Shown piece after piece: positions 8,983 through 16,567 of a stretch of 64,000 nucleotides of DNA. Both the position numbers and the translations under genes were made by a program. Numbering within the stretch: the stretch's first letter is position 1; every line of letters starts with the position of its first letter. The DNA is from Arthrobacter hankyongi (lineage in GTDB: Bacteria > Actinomycetota > Actinomycetes > Actinomycetales > Micrococcaceae), in assembly GCF_022012395.1 (NCBI RefSeq), contig NZ_JAKLTQ010000001.1, positions 682,001-746,000 on the forward strand, in the 5' to 3' direction. Below the pieces are notes generated by a model, which saw only the letters and a program-made list of their open reading frames with translations, was not told the DNA's origin and searched no databases.

Positions 8983-10242
8983 CTAGGCCGGGTTGTTCGC
9001 CTTCGGCGCGCCCATTCCCGGGTTGATCTGGTGCGGGCCGGAGGCCGAGGGGCGGACGTCGAAGTCGAAGATCGCCGTCGGCAGGTACACCGTCGAGCAG
9101 GAGTTCGGGATGTCCACCACGCCCGACAGCCTGCCTTCGATCGGAGCGGCGCCGAGGAGCAGGTAGGCCTGCTCCGGGCTGTAGCCGAACTTGGTCAGGT
9201 AGTCGATGGCGTGCAGGCAGGCCCGCTGGTAGGACAGGTGCGAGTCCAGGTACTTCTGCTCGCCGTCGAGGGTCACCGAGGTGCCGGAGAAGGCAAGCCA
9301 TTCGCTGAAGCGCGGATCCACGATGCCGGGCATGAAGATCGCGTTCTCGCTGACCCCATAGGTGTCCATCCCGCCCTTGATCAGGTCCACCCGCAGGTCC
9401 ATGAACCCACCCATCTCGATGGCGCCGCAGAAGGTGATTTCGCCGTCGCCCTGGGAGAAGTGCAGGTCGCCCATGGACAGGTTGGCGCCGTCTACGAACA
9501 CCGGGTAGAAGATCCGCGTACCCTTGGACATGTTCTTGATGTCCTGGTTGCCGCCGTTCTCGCGCGGCGGAGCGGTACGTGCAGCTTCCGCGGCGATGCG
9601 GTTGAACTCATCCCCTTCCAACCGGCCCAGGACCGCGTGCTCGGCCTCCGGCGGAAGCGCCAGCGGCGGAACGCGGTTTGGATCCGTGGCGATCAAATCA
9701 CCTTCGCGTTTGTTCCACTTCGCCAGTAGTGCGGCGGAAGGCGCTGTGCCCATGAGTCCCGGATGGATCAAGCCCGTGAATGAAACCCCCGGTACGTGCC
9801 GGGAGGTGGCCACCTGACCGGTGAAGTCCCAGATTGCCTTGTAGGCATCGGGGAACACGTCGGTCAGGAAACCGCCGCCGTTCTTCTTGGCGAAAATACC
9901 GGTGTAGCCCCAGCCCTGGCCGGCCAGCGGACCGGAATCCTCCTGCGGGATGGGGCCGACATCGAGAATGTCCACCACGAGGAGGTCTCCCGGCTTAGCG
10001 CCCTCGACCGCAAAAGGACCGCTCAGCTTGTGCACGGTCAGCAGCGGCGCGTTCAGGACGTCCTCGGCCGAATCATCATTGACAATCGCGCCGTCGAACC
10101 ATTCCCGGCAGTGCACCCGGAAGGATTCTCCTGGCTTGACGGTAGCAACGGCCGGAATATCCGGGTGCCACCGATTATGGCCGACGAGTTCCTGGTCCTC
10201 AAACTTTTTATTGGAATCCAACGGGAAAATTACATCGGGCAT
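8983..10242 (-). CDS. fmdA: Formamidase/acetamidase
   Basis: 419 aa, cytoplasmic member of the FmdA/AmdA family, which hydrolyses formamide or short aliphatic amides to ammonia and the acid. Family landmarks include HNRWHPDIPAV, GDLLVVDILDVGP, VSFTGLIHPGLMGTAPS, MSKGTRIFYPVFVDGANLS, MGDLHFSQGDGEITFCGAIE and GQKYLDSHLSYQRACL-type sequence near the C-terminus. Length is normal for the family. It is the last gene of the minus-strand set amiS-fmdB-fmdA, about 50 nt after fmdB. With AmiS as amide channel and FmdB as accessory protein, the operon supplies nitrogen from amides. Formamide is the likelier substrate, but acetamide cannot be excluded. Confidence 0.93.
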   Translation of the reverse strand: MPDVIFPLDSNKKFEDQELVGHNRWHPDIPAVATVKPGESFRVHCREWFDGAIVNDDSAEDVLNAPLLTVHKLSGPFAVEGAKPGDLLVVDILDVGPIPQEDSGPLAGQGWGYTGIFAKKNGGGFLTDVFPDAYKAIWDFTGQVATSRHVPGVSFTGLIHPGLMGTAPSAALLAKWNKREGDLIATDPNRVPPLALPPEAEHAVLGRLEGDEFNRIAAEAARTAPPRENGGNQDIKNMSKGTRIFYPVFVDGANLSMGDLHFSQGDGEITFCGAIEMGGFMDLRVDLIKGGMDTYGVSENAIFMPGIVDPRFSEWLAFSGTSVTLDGEQKYLDSHLSYQRACLHAIDYLTKFGYSPEQAYLLLGAAPIEGRLSGVVDIPNSCSTVYLPTAIFDFDVRPSASGPHQINPGMGAPKANNPA

Positions 10243-10292
10243 TTTATCTCCTGCAACTAGTCGCCGGGCTTCATCCGATTTTTGAAATCCAA

Positions 10293-10580
10293 TTACGGCC
10301 GCGGCAGTTTCTTGTGTAGCGGATTATCCGTGTAAGTCTGGACTTTCCTGCGCCCCGTGGCAGGAGGGCTCGAAACGACCTGTGGTTCATAGGCGCTTCG
10401 CTTGGTTGAATCAATGAGCTTGAAGCCGGCGGAGCCGGCGATCGAAAGCCTGGGCGCACTGATCTTGCGCCGGGAAGGGCTCTGGCAGGTGGGGCACGGC
10501 ACCGAGTCCGGCACCATGGACATCGCATAACTGCCCTCGAAGACTGAGCACTTCGGGCAGCGGAACTCATAAATAGGCAC
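10293..10580 (-). CDS. fmdB: FmdB-type zinc-ribbon regulatory protein
   Basis: 95 aa. It begins MPIYEFRCPKC and has two CxxC knuckles, Cys8/Cys11 and Cys29/Cys32, which should hold one zinc as in FmdB_1/CxxC_CXXC_SSSS proteins. The C-terminal half is basic and probably disordered. FmdB was first named as a putative regulator of formamidase genes in Methylophilus; its mechanism is unclear. It sits between amiS and fmdA on the same strand, which fits the classic gene set. Confidence 0.88.
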   Translation of the reverse strand: MPIYEFRCPKCSVFEGSYAMSMVPDSVPCPTCQSPSRRKISAPRLSIAGSAGFKLIDSTKRSAYEPQVVSSPPATGRRKVQTYTDNPLHKKLPRP

Positions 10581-10637
10581 AGCGAAGAATCCTCTCCCCC
10601 TGGCTTCCGCAGTGGTATCTCGTTGTTTAGCGACGAA

Positions 10638-11279
10638 CTAGGCAGGCGACGCCGCCGCGGCCGAAGGCCTTCCGTGCTGGCCGGCCTCCGCCGCCGGTCT
10701 CCGTCCCAGGTAGAAGGAAAGCCCCAGGAAAACGATGGCGAGCGCTGCCACCAGAAGTGCAATGCCCGGCGACGGCTGGTAATACCCTGTCAGCAGGAAG
10801 AACGCCGGGATCGTTCCAGTCAGGTGGCTGATCAGGATGGTGAACCAACCGGTGGTACGGGTTATCGACTCCCGATGCTGCGCCAGCAGCAGGTAGAACA
10901 TAAACCACAGAACGGCCCACACCAACCAGATAACGCCGAAGACCGGGTCCCCCACCAAGCTGAATTGGAGCACGCCGATGACCGTAGCGCATACCGCCAC
11001 GAACAGCGAGAACCACCCCAGGCCTTCGCCACTGATACCGGTAAATTGGTTGATCCCCACGTAGAGATAGGTAAAACCAAAAAGGTAGAGCCCCGAAGCG
11101 GCGAATATCGTGGCGAGATCATTGTTCGCCTGGAGAATGATGAGCGTGGGGAATATGACCTGCATGCCCCCGACAAAGAAATTCAATATGCCTGCTGATT
11201 TGCCCGGAATGAGGCCAATCAACATTAGGCCGTTAATGAATAGAACCGCACCAACATACAACAAACCCACGCTGGCCAT
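10638..11279 (-). CDS. amiS: AmiS/UreI-family amide or urea channel
   Basis: 213 aa with six to seven hydrophobic helices (LLYVGAVLFINGLMLIGLIP, GGMQVIFPTLIIL, GLYLFGFTYLYVGINQF and others), the pattern of UreI/AmiS inner-membrane channels that admit urea or short amides. The Ala-rich cytoplasmic tail after about residue 193 is not part of the fold. It is the first gene of the amiS-fmdB-fmdA operon and has a well-placed promoter upstream, so the channel and formamidase should be made together. Confidence 0.9.
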   Translation of the reverse strand: MASVGLLYVGAVLFINGLMLIGLIPGKSAGILNFFVGGMQVIFPTLIILQANNDLATIFAASGLYLFGFTYLYVGINQFTGISGEGLGWFSLFVAVCATVIGVLQFSLVGDPVFGVIWLVWAVLWFMFYLLLAQHRESITRTTGWFTILISHLTGTIPAFFLLTGYYQPSPGIALLVAALAIVFLGLSFYLGRRPAAEAGQHGRPSAAAASPA

Positions 11280-11385
11280 GAATGCTCCATTGCGAATCTA
11301 ATAGCCATTTTTCGAGCGAGCCACCCTTTCGTGCAAAAAGTGCGCGCAAGGGGAAGATACAACATTTTCGGTGGTATATGGGGCC

Positions 11386-11414
11386 AGCTTAGGCCAACGC
11401 ATTTTTACTGTCAA
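11386..11414 (-). promoter_or_regulatory. Sigma70-type promoter of the amiS operon
   Basis: On the minus strand TTGACA (11409-11414) and TAAGCT (11386-11391) are separated by 17 nt. The predicted transcript would have a leader of about 100 nt before amiS at 11279. The region 11280-11463 is more AT-rich than the genes around it and contains no gene I can support. Confidence 0.55.
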
Positions 11415-11463
11415 CGCTAGACGATTCAAGCCAGGCACAGGCCGGCGGCGGCGCTGGCCCGGA

Positions 11464-11829
11464 CTAGCGCAAGGCCAGGGCAAGACCGGCTGCAGCTGCC
11501 CCGGCGGCGGCCACGAGAGTGCCGAGCGCGTTCATCAGGGCCAGTGCGGCATGGCGGGTCTGAACCAGCCGCACGGTCTCGACGCTGGCAGTGCTGAACG
11601 TGGTGTAGCCGCCGAGGAAGCCGGTCCCGAGCACGAGCCTGAGGTCGGCAGGAATCCCCTGGCGCAGCACGGCCCCGGCCAGCAGGCCGAGCAGGAACGA
11701 TCCAGTGATATTGATGGCCATGGTGGCCACCGGCAGGGTGCTGTGGATATATGAACGGATGAACCCGTCCACCACGAAGCGCATCCCGGCTCCGGCCCCG
11801 CCGGCCAAAGCCAGCAGCAGGGTAGTCAT
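11464..11829 (-). CDS. crcB: Fluoride channel CrcB (Fluc subunit, second copy)
   Basis: 121 aa with four hydrophobic helices. Fluc hallmarks are visible: GAGMRFVVDG at the N-terminus, TMAINITGSFLLGLL (pore Asn), and GFLGGYTTFSTASVE (the phenylalanine/threonine track that lines the fluoride path). Fluc channels are dual-topology dimers that export fluoride passively. Start ATG at 11829 overlaps the stop of the upstream crcB by 4 nt, so the pair is coupled. Two adjacent, diverged copies are common in actinobacteria and may form heterodimers. Confidence 0.92.
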   Translation of the reverse strand: MTTLLLALAGGAGAGMRFVVDGFIRSYIHSTLPVATMAINITGSFLLGLLAGAVLRQGIPADLRLVLGTGFLGGYTTFSTASVETVRLVQTRHAALALMNALGTLVAAAGAAAAGLALALR

Positions 11830-12281
11830 CCTGCATCTCCACGGTCCGCAACGGCTTGGCCGGGCTGCATACGACCCCGAGGCCAACGGGAACCGGCCCA
11901 GATACCGGCCAGGCTGGCCAGGAAACCTACCCCGACGGTCAGCGCTGCATAGACAATCGCGGTCCACGATGACCCGGTCGACACCAATTCGTTCAGCTCC
12001 AGCGCGAACGTGCTGTAGGTGGTAAATCCGCCGAGGAAACCGGTGCCGGCGGCCAGGCGCACGGCCCGCCGCCCGCCGTCGTCGGCCCCGGCGCGCAGCA
12101 GGGACTCCAGCAGCAGGCCCAAGGCGAAGGCCCCGGCCAGATTGACCGCCAGGGTCGGCAGGGGCCAGCCGCCGGGCGCGGGGAGGACCAGTGCCACGCC
12201 GTAGCGGGCGAGCGTGCCGAACATCCCGCCCAGGACCACCAGCAGGATGCTGGCAGGCCTGAGGTGCACCGGACGTGACAT
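11826..12281 (-). CDS. crcB: Fluoride channel CrcB (Fluc subunit, first copy)
   Basis: 151 aa. It contains the same Fluc motifs as its neighbour: GMFGTLARYGV, LAVNLAGAFALGLLLE and GFLGGFTTYSTFALEL, with four predicted helices and a polar 20-residue C-terminal tail. I chose the ATG at 12281 because the protein then begins just before the first helix; the frame stays open further upstream but encodes only repeat-derived sequence. It overlaps the second crcB by ATGA. No fluoride riboswitch is recognisable upstream; the leader region is taken up by the 45-nt repeats. Confidence 0.92.
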   Translation of the reverse strand: MSRPVHLRPASILLVVLGGMFGTLARYGVALVLPAPGGWPLPTLAVNLAGAFALGLLLESLLRAGADDGGRRAVRLAAGTGFLGGFTTYSTFALELNELVSTGSSWTAIVYAALTVGVGFLASLAGIWAGSRWPRGRMQPGQAVADRGDAG

Positions 12282-12291
12282 GGCACCAAGC

Positions 12292-12386
12292 GTAGCCGCC
12301 CGGGGTCCCCGTGCGCGAAGCGTGCGGGGCGGCGGCAAGCGGTAGCCGCCCGGGGTCCCCGTGCGCGAAGCGTGCGGGGCGGCGGC
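12292..12386. repeat. Two copies of a 45-nt REP-like hairpin element
   Basis: Identical 45-nt copies lie at 12292-12336 and 12342-12386. Each carries an imperfect palindrome (12307-12329 and 12357-12379) with 10-nt arms, two G-T wobbles and a GAA loop. A 33-nt core is found again, inverted and exact, at 42532-42564. The element lies between crcB and the MarR-type gene, the normal place for REP-type intergenic repeats. Confidence 0.8.
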
Positions 12387-12426
12387 GGCGTCTGGTATGC
12401 CTTGACCTGCTTTGTATGGTGGGAGC

Positions 12427-12846
12427 ATGGCAGAGAACAGACCCATCGGTTTCTGGTTGCGGCTGGTCGACGGGCTGATCGGCGAGCAGTTCGAGTCGAC
12501 CGTCGAGGAACACGGCATCACCCGCCGGCAGTGGCAGATCATGAACGTGCTGGCCGAGCATCCGGCTACCTCGAGCCAGCTGGACGAATCGCTGAAGCCG
12601 TATTTCAAGCAGACCGCCGACGAGTCCTCCGCCGAGCATCTGGACGAGCTGATCGAGAGCGGCTGGGTGGCCGAGGACAACGGCGGCTTCGCGCTGACCG
12701 ATCAGGGCCACCGGAGTCTGGCGGCGCTGGGCGACGTGGTGGAGCGGAACCGGCAGCAGGCCACTGTCGGCATCGCCGAGGAGGAATACGACGCCGCGCT
12801 GGATGTGCTGCAGCGGATGGCGCGGAACCTGGGCTGGGAAGGCTAG
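12427..12846 (+). CDS. MarR-like winged-helix regulator
   Basis: 139 aa, small, with a winged-helix pattern: ITRRQWQIMNVLAEHPATSSQLDESL (first helices and helix-turn-helix) followed by LDELIESGWVAEDNGGFALTDQGHRSL (recognition and wing, with the typical LTDQG). ATG at 12427 is preferred over a TTG five codons upstream because GGTGGGAG stands just before it. The wing and TDxG motif make a DNA-binding MarR-type role likely; the ligand is unknown. The next gene overlaps or abuts this stop in another frame and encodes an acetyltransferase. Confidence 0.72.
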   Translation: MAENRPIGFWLRLVDGLIGEQFESTVEEHGITRRQWQIMNVLAEHPATSSQLDESLKPYFKQTADESSAEHLDELIESGWVAEDNGGFALTDQGHRSLAALGDVVERNRQQATVGIAEEEYDAALDVLQRMARNLGWEG

Positions 12847-13436
12847 GGCCGGCAACGGGCTGGCAGACCCATCCGGTCACTCCGGACCGTTTCGAAGATT
12901 TCGCCGACGTCGTCAACCCGAACCGCCGGGACACCCACTGTTGGTGCCTCGCGCACCGTCTGAGGGCCAGGGATATCGAGGAGCTGGGCGGCGGGAGCCG
13001 CGAACAGGCTATGCGGCGGCTGTGCGGGCTGGAGCATCCGCCGGGGGTGGTCACCTACCGCGACGGCGAGCCGGTCGGGTGGTGCAGCATCAGTCCTCGC
13101 GCCGAAAACCAGCGCTTGGCGGCGTCGAAGCTCATCCGCCCCGTGGACGAGGTCCCGGTGTGGAGCATCATCTGCGTGGTCGTGCGCAGCGGCCACCGCA
13201 GGCAGGGCGTCACGGGCCACTTGATCGAGGGGGCTGTCGAGTATGCCGCAGCGCGGGGTGCGCCGGCGGTCGAGGCCTACCCGGTGGATCCCGAGGGCCG
13301 CATGGACCGCACGATGGCGTTCGTCGGCACCCGCTCGATGTTCGAGCGGGCCGTTGTCCGGGTCATCGGCAGCACCGACGCGGTGGCGGGCAAGTTGCCC
13401 CGGCTGATCATGCGCCGCGATCTGCGGTCGTGCTGA
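12834..13436 (+). CDS. GNAT N-acetyltransferase, start unresolved
   Basis: About 200 aa with a GNAT core: VTYRDGEPVGWCSISPR, VPVWSIICVVVRSGHRRQGVTGHLIEGAVEYA (acetyl-CoA loop with RRQGV) and APAVEAYPVDPEG. It resembles actinobacterial GNAT proteins whose N-terminus reads WQTHPVTPDRFEDF. No ATG, GTG or TTG exists in frame between about 12600 and the conserved core; the coordinate given is a CTG at 12834. Options are a non-standard start, reading-frame slippage from the MarR-type gene that ends at 12846, or a small sequence error. The substrate is unknown. Confidence 0.7.
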   Translation: MGRLGPATGWQTHPVTPDRFEDFADVVNPNRRDTHCWCLAHRLRARDIEELGGGSREQAMRRLCGLEHPPGVVTYRDGEPVGWCSISPRAENQRLAASKLIRPVDEVPVWSIICVVVRSGHRRQGVTGHLIEGAVEYAAARGAPAVEAYPVDPEGRMDRTMAFVGTRSMFERAVVRVIGSTDAVAGKLPRLIMRRDLRSC

Positions 13437-13535
13437 TCCGGCCGCCGGCCGCTGCGCCGATGCGTCCGCCGTTCTGTGGTTGACTGCCTAGAAGGTACAA
13501 CCCGGTGACCGACGACGCGGAGGAACAGAATACTC

Positions 13536-14279
13536 ATGGCATACGGCGAGCTCGATCCCTCGTCCGGAGTACCCCTGTATCGGCAGATTAAGGAAATCCT
13601 GCGCCGGGAGATCGCCGAGGGCATCGTGGATCCCCGTCGGCCGATGACCGAGGCACAGCTGCTCAGCCGGTTCGACGTCAGCCGGGCACCCATCCGGCAG
13701 GCGCTGCAGGAGCTGGCCAGCGAGGGGTACGTCTACCGAAAGCAGGGCAAGGGGACGTTCCCGGTCACGGGCGCCCGGGTACAGCGGCCGGCCGACGTGC
13801 GGTCGGGGGCCTTGTACCAATACCTTTCCGACAGCGGACTGCATCCGACGGGGAAGGTCTCCGGCATCGAGCGGGCGGAGCCGCCGGCCCGGATCCGGGA
13901 CCTGCTGGGGCTCGAAGCGCATGAGCGGCTCCTGCATTTCACCCGCCTGATCTCGGTCGAGGACCAGCCTCTGGTCGAAGCCGACGTCTACATCCGGGCA
14001 CCTGAGGATTTCAGTCCCACGGCCGCGGAACTGGAAGAGCAGGGCTCCGCCTTCGAGCTTCTGGCCAAAGAGTTCGGCATCATGCCCGTCCGGGCGGAGC
14101 ACGAGGCCTGGGCGACGGCGGCCACCGCCGAGCAGGCGGCGACCTTCGGCGTAACCGAGGGGAGCCCGCTGCTGGTCATCGAGACGATCTTTTATACGAC
14201 CGGCGACCTGCCCGCGGGGTGGCGCTCCGCGGTGCACCAGGCCGAGAACTTCAAGTACCGGTTCACCACCAGCCGGTAG
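13536..14279 (+). CDS. GntR-family regulator, HutC/UTRA type
   Basis: 247 aa. The N-terminal winged helix-turn-helix is typical (VPLYRQIKEILRREIAEGIV, then LLSRFDVSRAPIRQALQELA and GYVYRKQGKGTFP). A UTRA effector domain follows (LLHFTRLISVEDQPLVEADVYIR, PLLVIETIFYTTGDLP). Such proteins sense a pathway metabolite and usually control neighbouring genes. It precedes the catabolic island on the same strand, 240 nt ahead of the first phosphotriesterase-family gene, and an ACACCGTGT palindrome in that gap is a candidate site. The inducer is unknown. Confidence 0.9.
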   Translation: MAYGELDPSSGVPLYRQIKEILRREIAEGIVDPRRPMTEAQLLSRFDVSRAPIRQALQELASEGYVYRKQGKGTFPVTGARVQRPADVRSGALYQYLSDSGLHPTGKVSGIERAEPPARIRDLLGLEAHERLLHFTRLISVEDQPLVEADVYIRAPEDFSPTAAELEEQGSAFELLAKEFGIMPVRAEHEAWATAATAEQAATFGVTEGSPLLVIETIFYTTGDLPAGWRSAVHQAENFKYRFTTSR

Positions 14280-14345
14280 ATCGCCCGCAGCGCGGCTAGT
14301 TCCGCGCCGTCCCGCGCCCGGGGTAATGGTCCGGTCAATACCTCC

Positions 14346-14373
14346 TTGACTTTGACACAACACCGTGTAAATC
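14346..14373 (+). promoter_or_regulatory. Candidate promoter and operator of the catabolic operon
   Basis: TTGACT (14346-14351) and TAAATC (14368-14373) with 16-nt spacing, about 145 nt before the first phosphotriesterase-family gene. The spacer holds the 9-nt palindrome ACACCGTGT (14360-14368), well placed for repression by the GntR regulator. Suggestive only. Confidence 0.35.
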
Positions 14374-14519
14374 TAGTGGACAGGTAATCAAGGTCACATA
14401 CAGGCAGTGGACTACCGACTGCACCGAGTTCGGCGAGGAATCAATCCAGAGGTCGCGGTGCATGATCCTTCACAGCGCGTGGCGCCAGCGATGGCGTGAC
14501 GCTGACGAAAGGTTGTGCC

Positions 14520-15509
14520 ATGACGGATACAACGACATCCACCAGCAAAACCGTCAATACGGTCCTTGGCCCCGTCCCCGCCCATGAACTGGGTGTGGTC
14601 GCGGTCCACGAGGCCCTGCTCTCGGTGGTTCCCGGCGCCGAGTACGCCTATGACATCACCATCGACCGGGCGGAGATCTTCGAGATCCTGGCGCAGAAGC
14701 TGACCGACTTCCGCGAGCACGGCGGGAAGACCATCGTGGACAGCACGGGCATGTTCCACGGCCGCGACCTGAAACTGTACGAGGCACTCTCGCGCTCCAC
14801 CGGCGTGCATATCGTCGCATCGACGGGCATGGGCCCGGAAGAGATGCTCGGCGGCTACTTCCTGACCCCGCAGACCAACCCGCCGACGCCGTGGCCCGCC
14901 GAGAAGTTTGCCGGCCTCTTCGCCCAGGAGGCCACCGAGGGCATGGTGGTCCCCCGCCTGGAGCGCCGCGGCGCCGCCGGCATGGTGACCGTTACCGCCA
15001 CGCGCGACGGCATGACAGCCACCGACGAAAGCCTGTTCCGCGGCGCGGCCCGCACCGCCCTGGCCACCGGGATCCCGGCCTCCATCCGGTTCGGCAAGGA
15101 CGCGCTGGTCGAACTGGAGATCGTCCTGGACGAAAAGCTCCCGGCCGACCGGGTCCTCGTCGGCGGACTGGACCGCAGGGACGCCGTCGCCGCCGGCGCG
15201 CCGCTGAAGGTGGCCGAGCGCGGCGCCTACGTCGCCCTGGACCACATCGGTCTGGAGGACGACGACGCGTACGTGAACGACCGCGAGCGCGCCACCCTGG
15301 TGCTGGACCTGGTCAAGGCCGGCCATGGCGGCCGGATCCTGCTCTCGAGCAACGCGATCGGTGTGGCCAAGGGCCAGCTCGGCCACGACGTGGCGTACAG
15401 CTACGTCGCCTCGACGTTCATCCCGCTGCTGAAGTCCCTGGGCCTGTCCGACGCGGACGCCCGGCGCATCCTCGTCGACAATCCGCGCGACCTGCTGACC
15501 GTGCGCTGA
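14520..15509 (+). CDS. Phosphotriesterase-family protein lacking metal ligands (probable pseudoenzyme)
   Basis: 329 aa, clearly related along its whole length to the next gene (shared TVLGxxPAxELGxVAxHE, GRDxxxYxxLSxxTGVHIVA and IxVDNPxDxLxxR). Aligned by eye with that paralogue, it keeps only the first metal ligand, His30. The second His of HxH is Ala32, the bridging Lys is Thr157, the two later His are Arg190 and Gly216, and the Asp is Asn278. A binuclear metal centre cannot form, so hydrolase activity of the usual kind is unlikely. The frame is intact and codon use is normal, so it is maintained. It may be a regulatory or structural partner, or use different chemistry. GAAAGG precedes the ATG. 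Confidence 0.82.
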   Translation: MTDTTTSTSKTVNTVLGPVPAHELGVVAVHEALLSVVPGAEYAYDITIDRAEIFEILAQKLTDFREHGGKTIVDSTGMFHGRDLKLYEALSRSTGVHIVASTGMGPEEMLGGYFLTPQTNPPTPWPAEKFAGLFAQEATEGMVVPRLERRGAAGMVTVTATRDGMTATDESLFRGAARTALATGIPASIRFGKDALVELEIVLDEKLPADRVLVGGLDRRDAVAAGAPLKVAERGAYVALDHIGLEDDDAYVNDRERATLVLDLVKAGHGGRILLSSNAIGVAKGQLGHDVAYSYVASTFIPLLKSLGLSDADARRILVDNPRDLLTVR

Positions 15510-15556
15510 CCGGACGACGTCGACCGAAGCTTTCTAACTTTCCTGGAGTGAAGACC

Positions 15557-16510
15557 ATGTCAAAGGTAAATACCGTCCTCGGGACGATCCCCGCCGAGGA
15601 GCTGGGCTTCGTGGCCATCCACGAGCACATCGGGTACGGCATGCCCGGTTCCGAGCTGGACACGAAGTGGTGGAAGACGCCCGAGCAGCGGTACGAGGAG
15701 ACCGTGCCGAAGCTGCGGCAGTTCCATGAGTACGGCGGCGGCACCTTCGTCGACGCCACCGGCATCTGCAACGGCCGCGACGTGGACTACTACAAGTCCC
15801 TGTCCGCCAAGACCGGGGTCCACATCGTGGCCTGCACCGGCTTCGTCGGCGGCGACACCGCACTGCCGCACTTCGCCCGGGCGACCGTGGACTACCTGTC
15901 CCGCCAGTTCATCCACGAGATCACCGTGGGCATCGGCGGCACCGGCGCCAAGGCCGGGATCATCAAGGTGGGCGTGAGCCGCGGCGGCCGGATGACCGAA
16001 CTGGACAAGCGGATCTACCGCGCGGCGGCCCGCGCCGCCGCCGCCACCGGAGTGCCGATCCTCACCCACCTGGCCATCGATCCCGAGCCCGCGGTCGCCA
16101 TCTTCAACGAAGAGGGCCTGCCGCTGGACCGGGTGCTCTTCGGGCACGTCGACGACGGCGTGAACGCCCCGATCACCCCGGACACCTGGATCGTCCAGCA
16201 GGGCGGTCGGCTGGGCTTCGACACCTTCGGCTACGAGACGGAACTGACGGACCCGCCGTTCTGGGCCCGGCCCCGCAAGGACCGCATGGACCACTTCCTC
16301 CGCTTCGTCCAGGGCGGCCAGGTGGACCGGGTGCTCGCCTCGGCCGACGCGAACTGCAGCCCGCTGGGCTGGCCGGGCGTCAAGGGCCACACGGTGAACT
16401 ACATCTTCGAGGTCCTGATCCCCGACCTGCGCAACAACGGCGTCGACGAAGAGACGATCACCAGGATCTTCGTCGACAACCCCGCCGACTTCCTGTCGAT
16501 CCGCAACTAG
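15557..16510 (+). CDS. Phosphotriesterase-like lactonase/hydrolase
   Basis: 317 aa amidohydrolase-superfamily barrel. All binuclear-metal ligands are present: His22 and His24 (AIHEHIG), carboxylated Lys137 (GIIKVG), His171 (LTHLAID), His197 (FGHVDD) and Asp264 (ASADAN). The spacing matches phosphotriesterase-like lactonases, so lactone hydrolysis is a reasonable guess; phosphotriesterase activity is usually a side reaction. GGAG lies 8 nt before the ATG. It follows its degenerate paralogue by 47 nt and precedes an FAD monooxygenase by 57 nt, suggesting one operon in which it opens a ring lactone or hydrolyses an ester. Confidence 0.88.
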   Translation: MSKVNTVLGTIPAEELGFVAIHEHIGYGMPGSELDTKWWKTPEQRYEETVPKLRQFHEYGGGTFVDATGICNGRDVDYYKSLSAKTGVHIVACTGFVGGDTALPHFARATVDYLSRQFIHEITVGIGGTGAKAGIIKVGVSRGGRMTELDKRIYRAAARAAAATGVPILTHLAIDPEPAVAIFNEEGLPLDRVLFGHVDDGVNAPITPDTWIVQQGGRLGFDTFGYETELTDPPFWARPRKDRMDHFLRFVQGGQVDRVLASADANCSPLGWPGVKGHTVNYIFEVLIPDLRNNGVDEETITRIFVDNPADFLSIRN

Positions 16511-16567
16511 CCCCCCATTCCCAGAGCCGGCGCATCGACGCACCGGTGGAGAGAAAGCGAGAGAACC

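Noticed and set aside
12282-12426. Fluoride riboswitch ahead of the crcB pair
   Set aside because: The leader consists of the 45-nt hairpin repeats; I could not find the fluoride-aptamer consensus.
11464-12855. One long minus-strand open frame that would fuse the second crcB to extra N-terminal sequence
   Set aside because: The Fluc domain starts at ATG 11829; the upstream part reads the other crcB and the MarR-type gene in wrong frames.
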